Of a stretch of DNA of 64,000 bases, positions 1 through 12,207 are shown in pieces. The DNA comes from Staphylotrichum longicolle (lineage: Eukaryota > Ascomycota > Sordariomycetes > Sordariales > Chaetomiaceae). Under the pieces are notes generated by a model. The model was not told where the DNA came from. It saw nothing but the letters and a program-made list of their open reading frames with translations, and did no database searches. Position numbers and translations under genes: made by a program. Location: assembly GCA_019096155.1 (NCBI GenBank), contig JAHCVI010000001.1, forward strand, positions 5,828,001 through 5,892,000, written 5' to 3'. Within the stretch, counting starts at the first letter, position 1. Every line of letters starts with the position of its first letter.

Positions 1-364
1 CGCACTTCAGCTCAGCAATGGTTCTACACATGCAGCCCACATTGGGCTACTCGAGCAGAGCAATGATGGGAAAGTCTGGCACAATCGCGGGGTCAGCAGC
101 CAATCACTCGTCCCCATGGGCTGAAGATGACGCGGTGGACGGGCTTGAGTGTCCGCGCGTCCCGGCATTGCCTGCCCCTCCCCCTCGCAGTGCTCCTTGT
201 GCTCCTGATGCATACATAGCAGACGACGGGCCGCTGGATTTGTAGGATTTTTGTCTCACGTCCTCTGTGGGATGTGAAGCTACTCGTCGCCAGGAAACTC
301 ATTTTGGAAACAAGATCTATTTGTTGACGAGCCCTCGGCTTGTGTATAAGTCACTTGAGAGACA
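1..364. other. upstream region of the fasciclin gene
   Basis: No coding sequence recognised. A TATA-like TATAAG lies at 345-350, only about 15 bases before the start codon, so it is probably too close to serve as the core promoter. The short open frames here overlap on both strands and look like chance in GC-rich DNA. Confidence 0.4.
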
Positions 365-1917
365 ATGCGGCAGACCGTCCTCTTATTCGCTGCTGCTGCT
401 GCGGCCCTCGTCACCCCCAACTGGGCCACCCAGCAGCAGCTCTCCCTCGTCGAGAGCCAGGATCAGACTGCGGACCAGAATGCAGTCCAGGCCTGGTGGG
501 AGTCCGTCCCAGACGCTGGCAGTCTCTTCTCATCCATTGAGAGCCGCATAAAGAAGAGCCTCCATCGCAGCGCCCTCGACAACGTGATCCAGCTGGTCAG
601 CTTTGACAATGATGAAGAGGAGCACCCTCATCCACCACACGGTCCGCCCCATGGCCCGCCCCATGGCCCGCCACACGGAGGACATGGCGACCACGGCCAT
701 CGGGGCGACCCGGACAAGACCATCTACGAGCTGATCAAGGAGAACAAGCACACCACCAAGTTTGCCAAGCTGGTCGAGGAGCACGACGAAATCAAGCAGC
801 TCCTCGAGAGCACGAAGCACAACCACACGCTGTTCGTCCCCACCGACCGCGCCTTCGAGCATCTCCCTCACCACCGCCACGGCCATCACGACGACGGTGA
901 CAGCGACAGCGACAGCGACAGCGACAGCGAGGGCGGCGGCGGCGACGATGACGACCACGAGCACCCCCACAAGCCCTGCAAGGAATTCATCCTCGCCCTC
1001 CTGAAATACCACATCGTCCCAGGCCGCTACCCCCTCCACCACGTCCGGGCCAGCCGCACCCTCCCAGCTCCCTCCACCCGCCCGCCCTCAGCGCCTCCTC
1101 CTCCTCCTCTCACCACGAGCACTCCACCCACCACCCTCAACGCATCCGCGTTTTTACCACCCCACTCCTGCACCGCACCTATCTCAACTTCCACGCCCGC
1201 CTCCTGATCGGCGACTTCGTCGCCTCCAACGGCCTCATCCACGCCGTCGACAGCCTCCTGGTCCCGCCCCCCAACACCACCACCCTCGTCCGCCTCCTGC
1301 CCTCGCAGTTCAGCACCCTGGCCCTCGCGCTGCAGACCACGGGGCTGGGCGCCGAGCTCGACGCCCTGCCCCGCCGGGGCGGCGGCACGCTCTTCGCGCC
1401 GACCAACCACGCGTGGGCCGCCCTCGGCCCGCGCGCCAACGCCTTCCTGTTCTCGGAGCGCGGCAAGAAGTACCTCAAGGCGCTGGTCAAGTACCACGTC
1501 GTGGTGAACGAGACGCTGTATTCGGACGCGTATTACCGGGGCAAGGGTGACGAGGATCATGGTGGTGATGATGATGATGATGATGAGGATGCGCAGGGCG
1601 GCGGCCACGGGGGCAGGGGGTACTGGCATGTGGACCTGCCGAGTCTGTTGGGCGGCAAGCCGATCAGCGTGGACATCAAGACGTGGAAGGGGTGGGTGTC
1701 GATTGTGGTGAACGGGTTCGTGAGGGTGGTGGTGAGGGACGGGGTGGCGGACGACGGCGTCGTGCAGGTGGTCGGGCGCGTGCTGATTCCGCCTCACAGG
1801 CACCATGGTGGTCATGGGTACGAGGCGGAGGAGGTGAGCGTGGAGGAACTGAAGAGTCGGCTGGAGCCGTATATGGAGGAGACGTCTGGTGGACGGGACG
1901 GGATGGGAGACTTGTAA
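365..1917 (+). CDS. secreted fasciclin (FAS1) domain protein, apparently frameshifted
   Basis: Secreted or cell-surface adhesion-type protein with two FAS1 domains. It opens with a signal peptide (MRQTVLLFAAAAAALVTPNWA), then a linker rich in His/Pro/Gly (HPHPPHGPPHG) near residues 85-105. FAS1 domain 1 includes TIYELIKENK, HTLFVPTDRAFEHL and KYHIVPGRYPLHHV. Its end (LLIGDFVASNGLIHAVDSLL) continues in another frame, followed by FAS1 domain 2 (GGTLFAPTNHAWAALG, YLKALVKYHVVVNE) up to the stop at 1917. The frame change falls between about 1060 and 1092. The first frame alone stops at 1207 after 280 codons. A 77-nt intron at 1043-1119 would restore the frame but has poor splice sites and removes sequence that looks coding, so a missing base or a real frameshift is likelier. 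Acidic Asp/Ser runs at 895-960 and 1565-1590 interrupt both domains. Family call is firm; the single-gene model is inferred. Confidence 0.75.
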
Positions 1918-2128
1918 ATGTAGGTTGGTTGGCCATTACTTGGTCTTGTTCTTTGATCTTGGATCTGTAGGACTTGGACATCTCCCATCTGGACACTCGT
2001 TAGCAGCCAATATATCATGACCTGAATACACAAGTAGCCTACCGGTTGCCGTCGTTGGGAAACTCCGCCTCTACTCCATCCTGATGAGCTCGATCATCTG
2101 GATCTTGCACTGTCAACCCTCGCCCCTG

Positions 2129-3515
2129 CTACGGAAAAGCGTTCACGAGCCTCCCGTCATCATCTACATCCACCGCAGTCCACCTCTGCTCCCTACTCCT
2201 TCTCCTCCCCCATTTCTCCCCAGCCTCAACCGGTTCGTACACCCCTATCTCATCCAACAACACCTCCACAACCCAAACATACGAGACATCTGTCACCTCC
2301 GCCCCTGCGCTTGCCGCTAGAGCGGCGCGATCTCTTCTCGTCCTCGGCACGTGGGTACACAGCAAGTGCAGGTCAAGCATCTGCGAGAACACCAGACCGT
2401 ACGAGGGCTTGTTCCGCATGACGGACAAGGGTTGTTGACCACCACCAGCGGACGGCGGTGGCGGCGGCGGTGGCGGTGGGTTGAATATCGAACGGAGGGT
2501 CTGCTCGAGGTGCTTTGGCGGCCGGTGACTGTCTGTCCCCGGCGGGACGGTGCCGTCGGCGGCATGGTGTGCGGAGGAAGGGGAGGTGGTCGAGTTGAGA
2601 AACATGACGAGCGGCCCACCGAGAGATGGCGAACGCGTGAGGGAGCGGAGGTGGGAGGAAAGGAGCAGCATTGTGTTGTGTGCTGCGTCCTTGTCGCGGC
2701 CGGTGAAGAGGGCGTTGAGGAGGGTGGAGGTGTGGGTGACGAGTATCATATCCGGGAGACTCGATGTCCCGGTGTTTTGAAGGGTCGGACTTGTAAGGTG
2801 TTGTGTGTCATGTTTTGGTGGGGGCTCGTCTGTAGAAGATGCCTCGGGAGAGGACAGGTGGCCTTCGTCTTCGCTGTCCATGATCTCCGTTCTCTGCGGT
2901 TTCTGACATCCCGATTTCTCCGTTGGCTCGGTGTCATCTGGCTTTGGAACCTCTGGGGCCGGTTGAGCATCTGCGACAGACGCAGCCTCCTCCAACTCCC
3001 TTAGAACCTCCCGCAGTCCTTCGATGTCAAATACCTGAGCAATGGATGTCCTCTCAAGACACCCTCGGACCTTGCTCTGGAGGTTCTGCAGCCCATCCCG
3101 AACCACAGACACCTCACCGACAAGCGCCTTCCTCAACCTCGGCAGCAAGCCAGTTACCGGCAGCGTGGTAACAAGCATAACTCTAGCCGACGACTCAGTC
3201 GCCAGCAAGTGCGCCAGCGTCTGAAAACCAAGCTGTCCACAGTCAACACCCCTAACAGAAGAAAAAAATAGAGCAAAATAAAAACGAGACACAACTCACC
3301 GCCAACCCCACCTCCTCCTCCTCCGCGCTGACACCCACGACAGAGCCGCGCTCAAACCCTCCAAGCAGGACATACCCATCCAGCTCCCCACAGCCCGTCA
3401 TCAAGTTGCCCCTGCCGGCGAGCGCCTCCTTCCTCGCCAGCTCCCGGTCCAGCAGCAGCGACACGGAGAGCGGCGCGATTGTTGTCGCTTGGGAGAGGCG
3501 AGGAGACGCATCCAT
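2129..3515 (-). CDS. Rad51/RecA-fold-like DNA repair protein with degenerate P-loop
   Basis: Two exons: 3515-3300 and 3232-2129. The intron (3299-3233, 67 nt) has donor GTGAGT and a CAG acceptor, and the junction is codon-exact (VGLA/LGFQTLAHLL). Predicted 439 residues. The N-terminal part resembles the Rad51-like family often annotated in fungi as DNA recombination and repair: LMTGCGELDGYVLLGGFERGSVVGVS, then a helix and strand (SARVMLVTTLP). A possible Walker B-like strand is DMILVTHTSTLLNALF near residue 225. The Walker A GxxxxGK[ST] is absent; the equivalent position reads GVSAEEEEVG. A central Ser/Pro/Glu-rich linker and a proline run (about residues 325-335) look disordered. It may be a Rad51 paralogue with a structural role, or unrelated with the same fold. 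Start is the first ATG before the conserved segment. Confidence 0.6.
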
Positions 3516-4694
3516 GTCTGCGTCCGTGGCTTCACGTCCCCTTCAAAGAAAACAGGCTCAATTGTTCTGTGGCGAGGAAAATACTCGAGAGACAGGTCGG
3601 GTAGTTCATCCCATTTTCTTGGAGGATGCAAGTTGGTGTCTTGAAGACTCAGGGCTGCTTTTAGGTTAGTCGACTTCAGGTTGTGGTTGATACCTGAGGC
3701 ATGGCATTGCCGTGGTGGTCGTCCAGAGTGGGAAACTGCATTGAAGTCCCTGGAAGGTAGTGTACTACATCGACAGCGTGGGTTGCCAAACCACACGGCT
3801 TTAAATCGTTGATGTTCTAGTCGGGAGATTCAAGGTCGCCAGAACACCATGATATGCATATATCGCCAACTCTTCATGCATCAAACGCAATAAACAGCCC
3901 CGACTTGGCCTGGGAAACCTCACCCCCTAAAGTCCACCACTACTTACCTTACTTAAACTCAACAGCCAGGACGCAAGAAACTGCATCTCTCCAGTCATTG
4001 ATCATTACAACAATACTCAATTCAAGCTGCCAATCAAAGCGCCGCTCGGAGCCAGCGCACCACAAGACCAGATACTCAAAGGACAGGACAGCCAGACGAG
4101 CAACAACAGAGCAAAGAGAAACTCGCCCGGCCTGCAAAAACAAAGCCCCATCTCGTCTCCTCCAGTCCACGGGGGCAGAGAGAGAAAATAAAAATAAAAA
4201 TAAAAAATCTATGTACAAAGTGTGGGTTGCCCCCAGGACAAAGGTTGAGATCACCACCCATCCCACCATGCCGATCCACGATATTATAACGCAAGGCAAA
4301 TACATATCCTGCCATGCTTTGCTGTCCAGACTTTGGTGTTGCCCAAAGACGGGAGTTGGCAAAAAGAAAAAGAAGAGAAGACAAAAAGCGACAACAAGAC
4401 CGTGTAACCATGATCTTAGGAGACTCCAGAGCGTCCCAGCACCATATGGTAGAAAAAGCCCGCATCGTCACCCGTGCCGTAGACAGGATAGTAGTAGGTG
4501 TAGCCTCACCGCCGTCCAAGGGGGTAGTCTCGCCTGATAAGGTAATCCATGATGTAACCGCAGGAGAAGCGTGAGGGGTTCGGAAGGTCGGAGTCGGAGG
4601 TGTGGCAGCGAGGTTATGCCAAAACGGACCGGGCTAGCATGGCGTTGAATGTCCAGCCCTTGAACAACCTCGCTCGGATTGCCCGGCGGCTCCT
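3516..4694. other. intergenic, 5' side of Rad51-like gene and 3' side of pal1
   Basis: Nothing convincingly coding. Contains an A-rich stretch with repeated AAAAT units at about 4180-4210 and a run CTTACCTTACTTAAA near 3943. It presumably holds the promoter of the Rad51-like gene and the 3' UTR of pal1, both on the minus strand. Confidence 0.5.
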
Positions 4695-6771
4695 CTAAAC
4701 CGCCGTCCCAGGGGGAGGTACAGCATCTACATCAGCCCCCGCAGGTCCTGGGCGCTGGCGTCTTCCCTTCAGACTCTTCATGCGGCCCAAGATCCCGGTG
4801 GCCTTTGGCTGAGCCTCGTCGCCCCCGGTAGCATCCGTCGTCGACCGGCGCTCCAGGCCAGGCCCACCCCTGGGGCTCGAGGGCGACGCCTTGCTTCCGT
4901 TCGTCTCCGTCTTGTGCACCGTAAACTCCTCCTCGCCCTTGCCGGATCCATACTCCGCAAAGAAGGGGTTGCGTTCCGTGAACGAGGCAGAAACCGGCCC
5001 GCTCTGGGAAGGGGACCGGCGCGAGCCGTAGACCGCCTCCGGGTTGGTCATACGTCCCGAAGGCTGGAAGTCACGACCACCGCGGTTCATGTTACGGATC
5101 CGATGAGCGAGCGACTTCTTACGCTGGAGGCCCTCGTTCATGACCTCAGCGGCTCGCTCCTCCTCGCGCTTCTGAATCGCCGTCCGGGCTGCCGGCGTTC
5201 CTTCCAAGAAAGTCGACGTGCCAAGACCAAGCGACTCGTCGCCGTGCAGGACGTTGCCGCGGCTGAGTGGATCGAACACGGGCGGCAAGTCCTTGCGCGG
5301 CGCCGATAAGTCCCCGTTCTTGTCCTTGACACCCTGAGACCACTCCTTGAACGCCTCATCGTCCTGCTGCCCCAAAAACGTCGCATGGTTGGGTCGGGCG
5401 TTCAACGGCCCGGCGCCGCCAATCGTGTTGTTGAGCGAACCCTCGGGGAAAGCCTGCATCGGTGCACGCCGGCTGCCCTGTCTGTTTCGGTGGGGGTTGA
5501 GGGCGTCAAAGGGCCCATCGTGGTGGAACACTGCAGTTTGTGTCAGCCGGCTGCTCATGGAATGACCTGGGCAATGATACGTACTTCCTGTTCCATAGAT
5601 ACTCGTCGCATCCAGCTGGTCAATGATGTCAAGCTTCCGGCTAGCAGGCTTCTTCTCCCTGTTCTCACGATGCCGGCGCTCACGCTCGCGCCGCCTCATA
5701 TCGCGCTGCTTCCTCTCTTCCTCGGTCATAATCTTGTCAGCATCAACGACGGAGGATTCCGAGTTTCTGCGCGGCCGTCTCTCTGGGCGCCGCTGTGGCG
5801 AACGGGATGGGTCCAGGGGGCCACCGCGGTCACCGTGATCCTGATTTCTCCGAGCCCGAAGCGCCTCTTCCTGTGATCGCGTCGGGCGATGGTTCGGCGG
5901 TGGGCCCCTGCGGTTGGGCGGCGGTACACCATCGCGGTAGGGAGGAGGCGGGCCGCGACGACCTCCGGGCGGGCCCTGTGGTTTGGCAGCATCTGGCCTC
6001 GGCGGCGCAGCCGAAGCGGGCTTGGAGTCCTCGAGTGTCAGGGAACCCTGTGCGGACCATGGTCAGTTTTGTTTCCGCGTACGGCAAAAGCAAGACACCG
6101 GCGCGGACCAGTGCGCTCCAAATGGAAGGACATACGAATATCTCCTCAGCCGTGAGCGACGGTCTCTTGTCGGCCGACATGGTTTCTGAGGCGGATCGCA
6201 TATTTGGATTACTCGCCCGGTTCGCGATGGCGGGGTCGAGAAATGGGTTGCGAGAAAGCGGGCGCGGAGGCGGGTCGTCAAAGGGAGAAGCCGGACTCTG
6301 AACGGTCGTGGGCGAGGCAGCGCGGTTGCGGAAAGGGTTGTTTGAAGGGAGGTTCAGTAGCAACCCAGCAGATCGCTGGTCTAAATGGCAACCCAAAACC
6401 ATAGGTCAGCGATTCATCCAGTCAAGAAGAACAGGATGGGGCCAGACGGCACCATGCATGTGAATGACGACGGTGAGAGGAACATGAAACAGCAATCTCC
6501 TGTACATGACACAACAGGCTCAATGGCAGAGCGAGCCGATGGGCATGCCCAGGCGCCAAAGCGGCTCCATGGACACAAAAACTGGGAAGCGGGAAACGGC
6601 CGACCAGGCAGGCCTGCGAGGATCTTCTCCCGTCTCCTGCTGCATCTGCCGCCACTGCGAGGCAGTGTAGCAGGGCATGGGGGCATGCACCGGGACGATC
6701 ATCAAGGGGTATACGAAAATATGAGCGGACGGGCTCTGCTCACCTTGCTGCCCTGATTGCGAATCAGCCAT
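4695..6771 (-). CDS. pal1: Pal1 family cell morphology / endocytosis protein
   Basis: Four exons: 6771-6744, 6380-6136, 6047-5585 and 5530-4695, giving 523 residues. All junctions keep frame: exon 1 is a 28-nt mini-exon (MADSQSGQQ), and the third intron splits the Met codon of YGTGMFHHDGPFDALNPH. The conserved Pal1 core is RKLDIIDQLDATSIYGTG, then FHHDGPFDALNPHRNRQG and RRAPMQAFPEGSLNNTIGG. Three NPF motifs (NNPFRNR, RNPFLDP, RNPFFAEYG) fit binding to EH-domain endocytic adaptors such as Ede1, as reported for Pal1 proteins. A basic stretch (EERKQRDMRRRERERRHRE) precedes the core and the C-terminus is disordered. Known family role: cortical protein needed for cylindrical growth and early endocytic sites. 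The first intron (363 nt) is unusually long for this window. Confidence 0.9.
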
Positions 6772-9700
6772 GATGGGCAGATGAAAGGCTGGTCTTTATG
6801 TTTGGGTGAAGACAATTGGTGGTTCCGGTGTTTGGTTTTGCGCAGGCCGCCGTTTGCGTGTCAACTCGGGTCGACGCTGCCCTGTGCTACCGTGTCAAAA
6901 TGTCTTGGACTGAATTCCTTTGACCGGGGCCGGCGTCATACCAGTGGGGATAAGGAGGTTTCTTCAGACAGCGGGTCGCTCCCGCTCGTGGGTCCGTCTC
7001 AAATGCGCCGTTATTCTCTTCGCGACGGAAAAGTCGATTCTGCCGCAGTGGAAGCAGACAAAAAGCGCGGTCTTGTATCGGGCGAAGACACAGTCCAGGA
7101 CTGTTCCACGCAGCTACGCGGGGTTGAAATCGGACGGACTGTGAACCGCGCGTCTCGAGCTCGGATCGGGGTTTGGGTTGCGCGGCGGGCCGAGCTCGTG
7201 CTGATGGCAGGTGGGCAATCAGGGTGTCGAGACCTCCCAGCTGCCGAAACGTTGTCCAAGAATGGTTGGGGAAGTCTTTTTGCCGATCTCGTGTGTTGGT
7301 CGTCTGCCAATGTTGACAGGCGTTATCCTCTTCGTGCCTGCAAGCTTCGACTCGCTGGGTCGCGGCTGCAAGTTGAGTGTTTGGTTGGAAGTTCCACGAG
7401 CTCGTGTGGTCCTGCGGGCGCCGCGGGAAGAAATGGGGAGTTGGGGATTCCCGGCACGCTGCGATCTGCTCCGTATTTTAGAAGTAGGGATTGGCAAAAT
7501 GCCTTGGTGCCCTTTTGGAGGTGGGCGGGATCGGCGTCAGGTGTCGCGATTTCAACCGAGGGAAACACTCAGCGCCAAACGCACTGGATGGGGGACAGGT
7601 TGTCTTGCTTGTGCAACAGGTTTACCTGGCGATTTCGGTCCGCCAGAGACAGACAGAATGCGCCGGCCTAAGAGCGAGAGAGAGCAGCCCCAGCTTTTGG
7701 ACCCTGCACTCCCTCAGGCTCCTCAACTGAACGGTCCTTGTGGATCGGTGGAGTTCGGGGGCGCGAAGCCGAGAAGGGCAGCGGTGTGCATTCGGCGGGG
7801 AGGGCCTGGCTTGGTGAAGGGATGGAGCCGACGGTGGCACGGGGCGACAGATGAGAAAGAAGGGTATGGTATTTGGATAGAAAGCAGATACAGTGCCGGA
7901 GAGAAAGTCTGGCTAGGTAACAGGGAGCAAGAGGCTCTTTGCAAACGAGAGAACGCACTCGAAGGCAGCTTGGTGCAGTATTCCCCAGGGGATGTGATGG
8001 AAGTTAATAATGAGATGGACATCAGCAACCACCCAGGGCCAGCAAACATCGCCAATGCGCTTTCTCTGTCGGTTCAGGTGCTGTGGGCCAGAAACCATGC
8101 CCGTTTTGGGCCGTCCCCACACGCTAGGCCGCGCTTTCGTCAAGCCACTTCTTCCAACCCCTGACCAAATCCCCAAAGAATGGAACGTCAACCAACTGCA
8201 GGGACTCCCATATCCGATGAACTGCATCTGGGCCTCAGCATCGCCATCAACAGGCAAGGCAAGCAGGGTATCTCGCATCCCAATGATCAGGTATGGAACC
8301 GCACTTTCCCTCTGTATCAACGACTAGAAATGAGGTTTGCTATGACAGCCGTAAACTGTGAGATCTGCGAGTCGTCGACACGCTCCACCTGACGCTTCTT
8401 TTTGGCCTTCCAAATTCAGTATGCGAAGATTCAACCATACGAACGTTGGCTCTGCCGATACAGAGTCCCTTGGTCGCATCGCGGCAATGCCCAGGCCTTC
8501 GGCACCAGGTGAAGAGAGGCAACTGCGGGCTTTTCCCGGCACATCTCCCGAGATATCAAGGAGGGAGGTGAGATGAAGCCCTCGGCGCGTCCCAGGGGAC
8601 CCATCTGTGCCCATCATCAAGGGTCCTGCTGTTCTCCACGCCTGGATGAAACGCTGCGGCAGCGTGCCCCGCAAGCGGGAGAGAACGCCCAAAACTTCCA
8701 ATTATGTACCCGACTGCAACTTCCAGGCTCCCAGCCGAGGGCTCGAGCCATCGGAAAGTGAACCTGCCTCAATCACCTCCTTCTTGAGTTCCCTACAATA
8801 CAGCGGTTCAGCCCCGCAGGACCAGGAGGCAGAACGAGAGAACCCCGGCGACCTGAACCAGCAGAAAGGGGGGCCGCTCTCCTCTCTTGCTGCCCCGCTT
8901 TCCCTTTCCAGCAGTGTTGTGGAGCAAGCCTGGAGATTTGAGTCCATAGCTCCAGGCTTATCAAAACCACGCTGGATCAATTTTCGTTAGGTGAATGTGG
9001 TTCTGTGTCGTCTTCACGCCCTATTTTCTTAGCCAACTCTTGTTCTTTGTTCATCAACGAAGTTCTCGTAGTTGGCACCGGAAGATGGTCTTACCTTTAC
9101 AGGGCAGGTTCAAACGAGTATGACGCTGAGGTCAGCACTGTATGCAGTGCTATGAACAAACCGCGATCATGTGAGTGTGACGGGAGTTACAGTCAAATGG
9201 GGCAGTCATCCAGCGACCGAGGCAGCTTCTTTCTCACTGCTACTGCGCGTGTGCGGCCATGTTTGTGCTCCTCTTACATGACATACCTGCTTTTAGTATT
9301 AATGTTGAGCGATGGGAACTAGACCCTTTGCATATTGGACGCTGCATTGTCTGAACCACCATTACTGGGTGCGCATTGCTGGGGCCCAGTAGGTGTTGGT
9401 AACCTGGCCTCCGAGAAGGTAAAATGGGCGCACAAGCATGACGGCAATCGCTTAAGCAGCAGACTAGGCGTGGAATATCGGTCCATCCACCCAGAAGGAA
9501 GGAAGGGTAGATGCTGCGAGGAAGATGTGAGTGATGTCCCCAGCGGACGATAGTCAGCTTCGAGGCTTGTCCACAACGGCGTATAAGTCAGATCTCCCGA
9601 GATCAACGCCCGCCGACCTCGGTCAGCGGCCATGCAGCTGAGCCACTTGAGTCCGCCAGGCTCCCTCCGGTTCCGAAGCCGAGTCGGCGGCGCCGGGCCT

Positions 9701-11659
9701 GGCCCAATGATGTGAAGGGTTTAGAAACGGCAATCATTCTCCAGGTGTGGCGCAATGGCGTGCAACCGAGACTGAGTGCGAATGGCCTCTCGATTTGAGA
9801 CGTCCGAGTGAGTCGACGTGGTTGTCTCCTTACTGAGACCAAGGAATGCTTGGTGTAGTTGCACTTATGCAGCACCTTGACTCCAGTCCAACCACAGAAC
9901 AGGCGTGAGCCGCTTGATGAACGGGAACTCGCCACGCCGTGTATGCCGTGGAGCAACACGGCCGGTTCGATCGGATCGTCCTGCGGTTGTGCTGCCGAGA
10001 GCGCTGGAGATTGGTGTGGTCGAGGCATCGGGTGGGCAAAGGCGGGGATACGTGGAGATATCGTCGTTCTGCACCTCCAACCTGATATGGGCGTCAGAAG
10101 ACACCGAGCTTAAATGTCACCTGGTGTGTTGGAGCCCATCAGCTGTGGGGCGCGAACCGTCGTGGTTTCGGTGAAAGGGCTGCAAAAGTGCAAATGAAGC
10201 AAGGGCGTATGCAGCCTTTTAGCGCGGCTGTCTGATCCAAAAGCTCCGACAAGCAACACCGGATCATGAGATCTAGAACCCCTGTTTTTGCCCCCTCCGA
10301 ACGCCCTTCCCGTGGATCTGGTCTTGACGGCCTGAGGGCTTTGGAAGAAACTTTGGCCCCTCTCTCGGGCCCCCCTTTTGGCCATCCCTTTTGCCTGTGC
10401 TCGCATGGAGGGCAATCTGCTTTTGGATTATGCCACGGACAAAAAGGCGCGAAGCGGCACAAACACCTAACCCACTTCCGGTCGCTGGACCCGATTACAC
10501 AGTGCGCACTTTGCAGCCCGGTGCCTCAATCGTGAATGCTGGCTGCAGTCCAGAATAAGCGCTGCCCTTCCGCGGACAATCGAGTTTCAGGGGGCTTGAT
10601 ACGCAGGGCGCTCAGTCCCCTCACAGCCCCTCGGGTCACCATTTCTGAAATGCAACTGGCAGCCGGTTGCTCAGTGATGCATCCGTCCTGTCGGGTCGCA
10701 AGCCAAGAACACCTCCTGTCGACCTCGGAGTCGCCGGCTGGCTGACATGATGTGCAACTGGTTGCGTTGGGGCATGCTCAGTGCTTCCACTCCTCCATCA
10801 GGGGTCTAGGAAGTTGGGTTTGCCGACCTGCCAACCTACCTTACCTAGATTGACTCGATGAAAAGCACCTGCTCGTTGCCGAGCTTGATCGACGGGCGAC
10901 TGCTTGTCCAGACTGGAAAAACAAAGTGTGCCTGCATGTCCAGAACGGTCCAGTTGGCGCGCACCCAGGCGAGCCAGCCAGGACCTCCCCAGAGCCACAC
11001 CCAACGCGAAGGCGGCGCTTGGCGAGGCTCGTGACAACCTTGACTGGCCCATTCTGATGACGAGGAGATACGTGTGTGCGCAGAAGCCAACACCCGCCTG
11101 AGGGAGTGGTTGTGCCCCTACAGGAGTGTAAATGTTTGTCAACCTAAGGAGCAGTTGGGCACGCTCAAAAAGCCAAAAACCGGTTCGCTGCTGGAAGAGT
11201 GCGTTGGCCGAAGGTGATCTGGGTCGAGACCCGTGGATGGAGGCAGAAGAGGGGCTGAGGTGAAATCCCGCCGCCAGCCCAGGGCACCAACCGGCATCGC
11301 CCTGCCGGATTGGGCAGCTGTCTGCCTGACAGGCGAGCAGGCAGGGATCGCCTCCAGCTTGCCTTGACGCCCACTCAGGCCCAGCAAAAGTCGCGGCTTG
11401 CCATCTCGCACTGTGAAAGCGTTGTCTGGTTGGCACAAGCGCACTGTGGAGCGATTTCCTTGGCCGCGGCAAGGCCAGCGACTGGAAGCCCCCTGCTGCC
11501 ATTCCCGCCCTCTTCTGCCCAGCTTGACCTCGCAGTTGGCGGCCCAAGACCCGGTCCCCTTCTGACAGATTCTCTCCTCTCTTGCCCTCTTCCCCTTCTC
11601 CAAAACCCATCGCTCCTGGCCTCTCCCCACGACAAGAGCAGACCAGGTTTTCTCTGAGG
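6772..11659. other. long gene-free spacer between pal1 and casein kinase I
   Basis: About 4.9 kb (5.4 kb including the kinase leader) between divergent genes. Several open frames of 200-320 codons exist on both strands (for example 6757-7671, 7211-8164, 10798-11610), but they overlap one another and none shows a recognisable domain, signal peptide or believable splice structure. It may hold long leaders, promoters or non-coding transcripts. A sequence AACCTACCTTACCTAG occurs near 10838. Confidence 0.5.
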
Positions 11660-11725
11660 GTAAGACCGCAACCCGCTAGTGCAACTTGGTTTTCATATCT
11701 GGATTTTCATTAATTTCCCGTGCAG
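11660..11725 (+). other. candidate 5' UTR intron 1 of casein kinase I
   Basis: Donor GTAAGA at 11660 and acceptor GTGCAG ending at 11725, 66 nt, preceded by a pyrimidine-rich stretch (about 11570-11650) typical of fungal transcription starts. Inferred from splice signals only. Confidence 0.4.
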
Positions 11726-11861
11726 GTTGTTTTCTGCAGCGATTCACCTTCTCGTTGCCACCCGTCCAGCCGGCAACAGAAATCCTCCCCTCCCGCATCA
11801 CCGACCGACATTTTAGGGCAGTCCCACGCTGTCCCGCAGCCGATACCTTCGGATTTGGCAG

Positions 11862-12133
11862 GTAAGCAGACTCACAAATCGCCCTCATTTCGTATTCTGC
11901 CCGGAAGCCACGGTCTCTGCACCGCCCGATAAAGGGCTCAGTTCCAAGAACCGAGTTCTTGGCGAGGCGACTCGGAGCCTGGAGTCAGTGCCACCCGCTT
12001 TCGCCGCCCTCGGGTCGAGGCAAGGCTTCACCGTCATTCTGCATTTAACCTCTGAGCTGGGTGGATTCACACTCCGCTTGCTGTTTCACATTTTACGCCC
12101 AACAACCTCAGCGAAGCTGACATTTTCCCGCAG
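11862..12133 (+). other. candidate 5' UTR intron 2 of casein kinase I
   Basis: Donor GTAAGC at 11862 and a strong acceptor (GCTGAC branch point, pyrimidine tract, CCCGCAG) ending at 12133, 272 nt. It lies in the leader upstream of the ATG at 12208. Inferred from splice signals only. Confidence 0.4.
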
Positions 12134-12207
12134 CAGCTTAATAGCCCTCTTCTGCAACTTCGCGTCCCACAACCCGATTCAGGAAGTCGCGCACACCGGA
12201 CGGCAAA

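Noticed and set aside
1043..1119. 77-nt intron that would repair the fasciclin frame
   Set aside because: Donor GTCCGG and acceptor ACGAG are poor, there is no branch point, and it removes sequence that reads as FAS1.
6757..7671. 304-codon + strand frame upstream of pal1
   Set aside because: Overlaps other long frames on both strands, lacks any recognisable motif or splice structure.
7211..8164. 317-codon + strand frame
   Set aside because: Same as above; composition typical of random GC-rich sequence.
10798..11610. 270-codon minus frame in the CK1 upstream region
   Set aside because: No domain, overlaps the probable CK1 leader and promoter.
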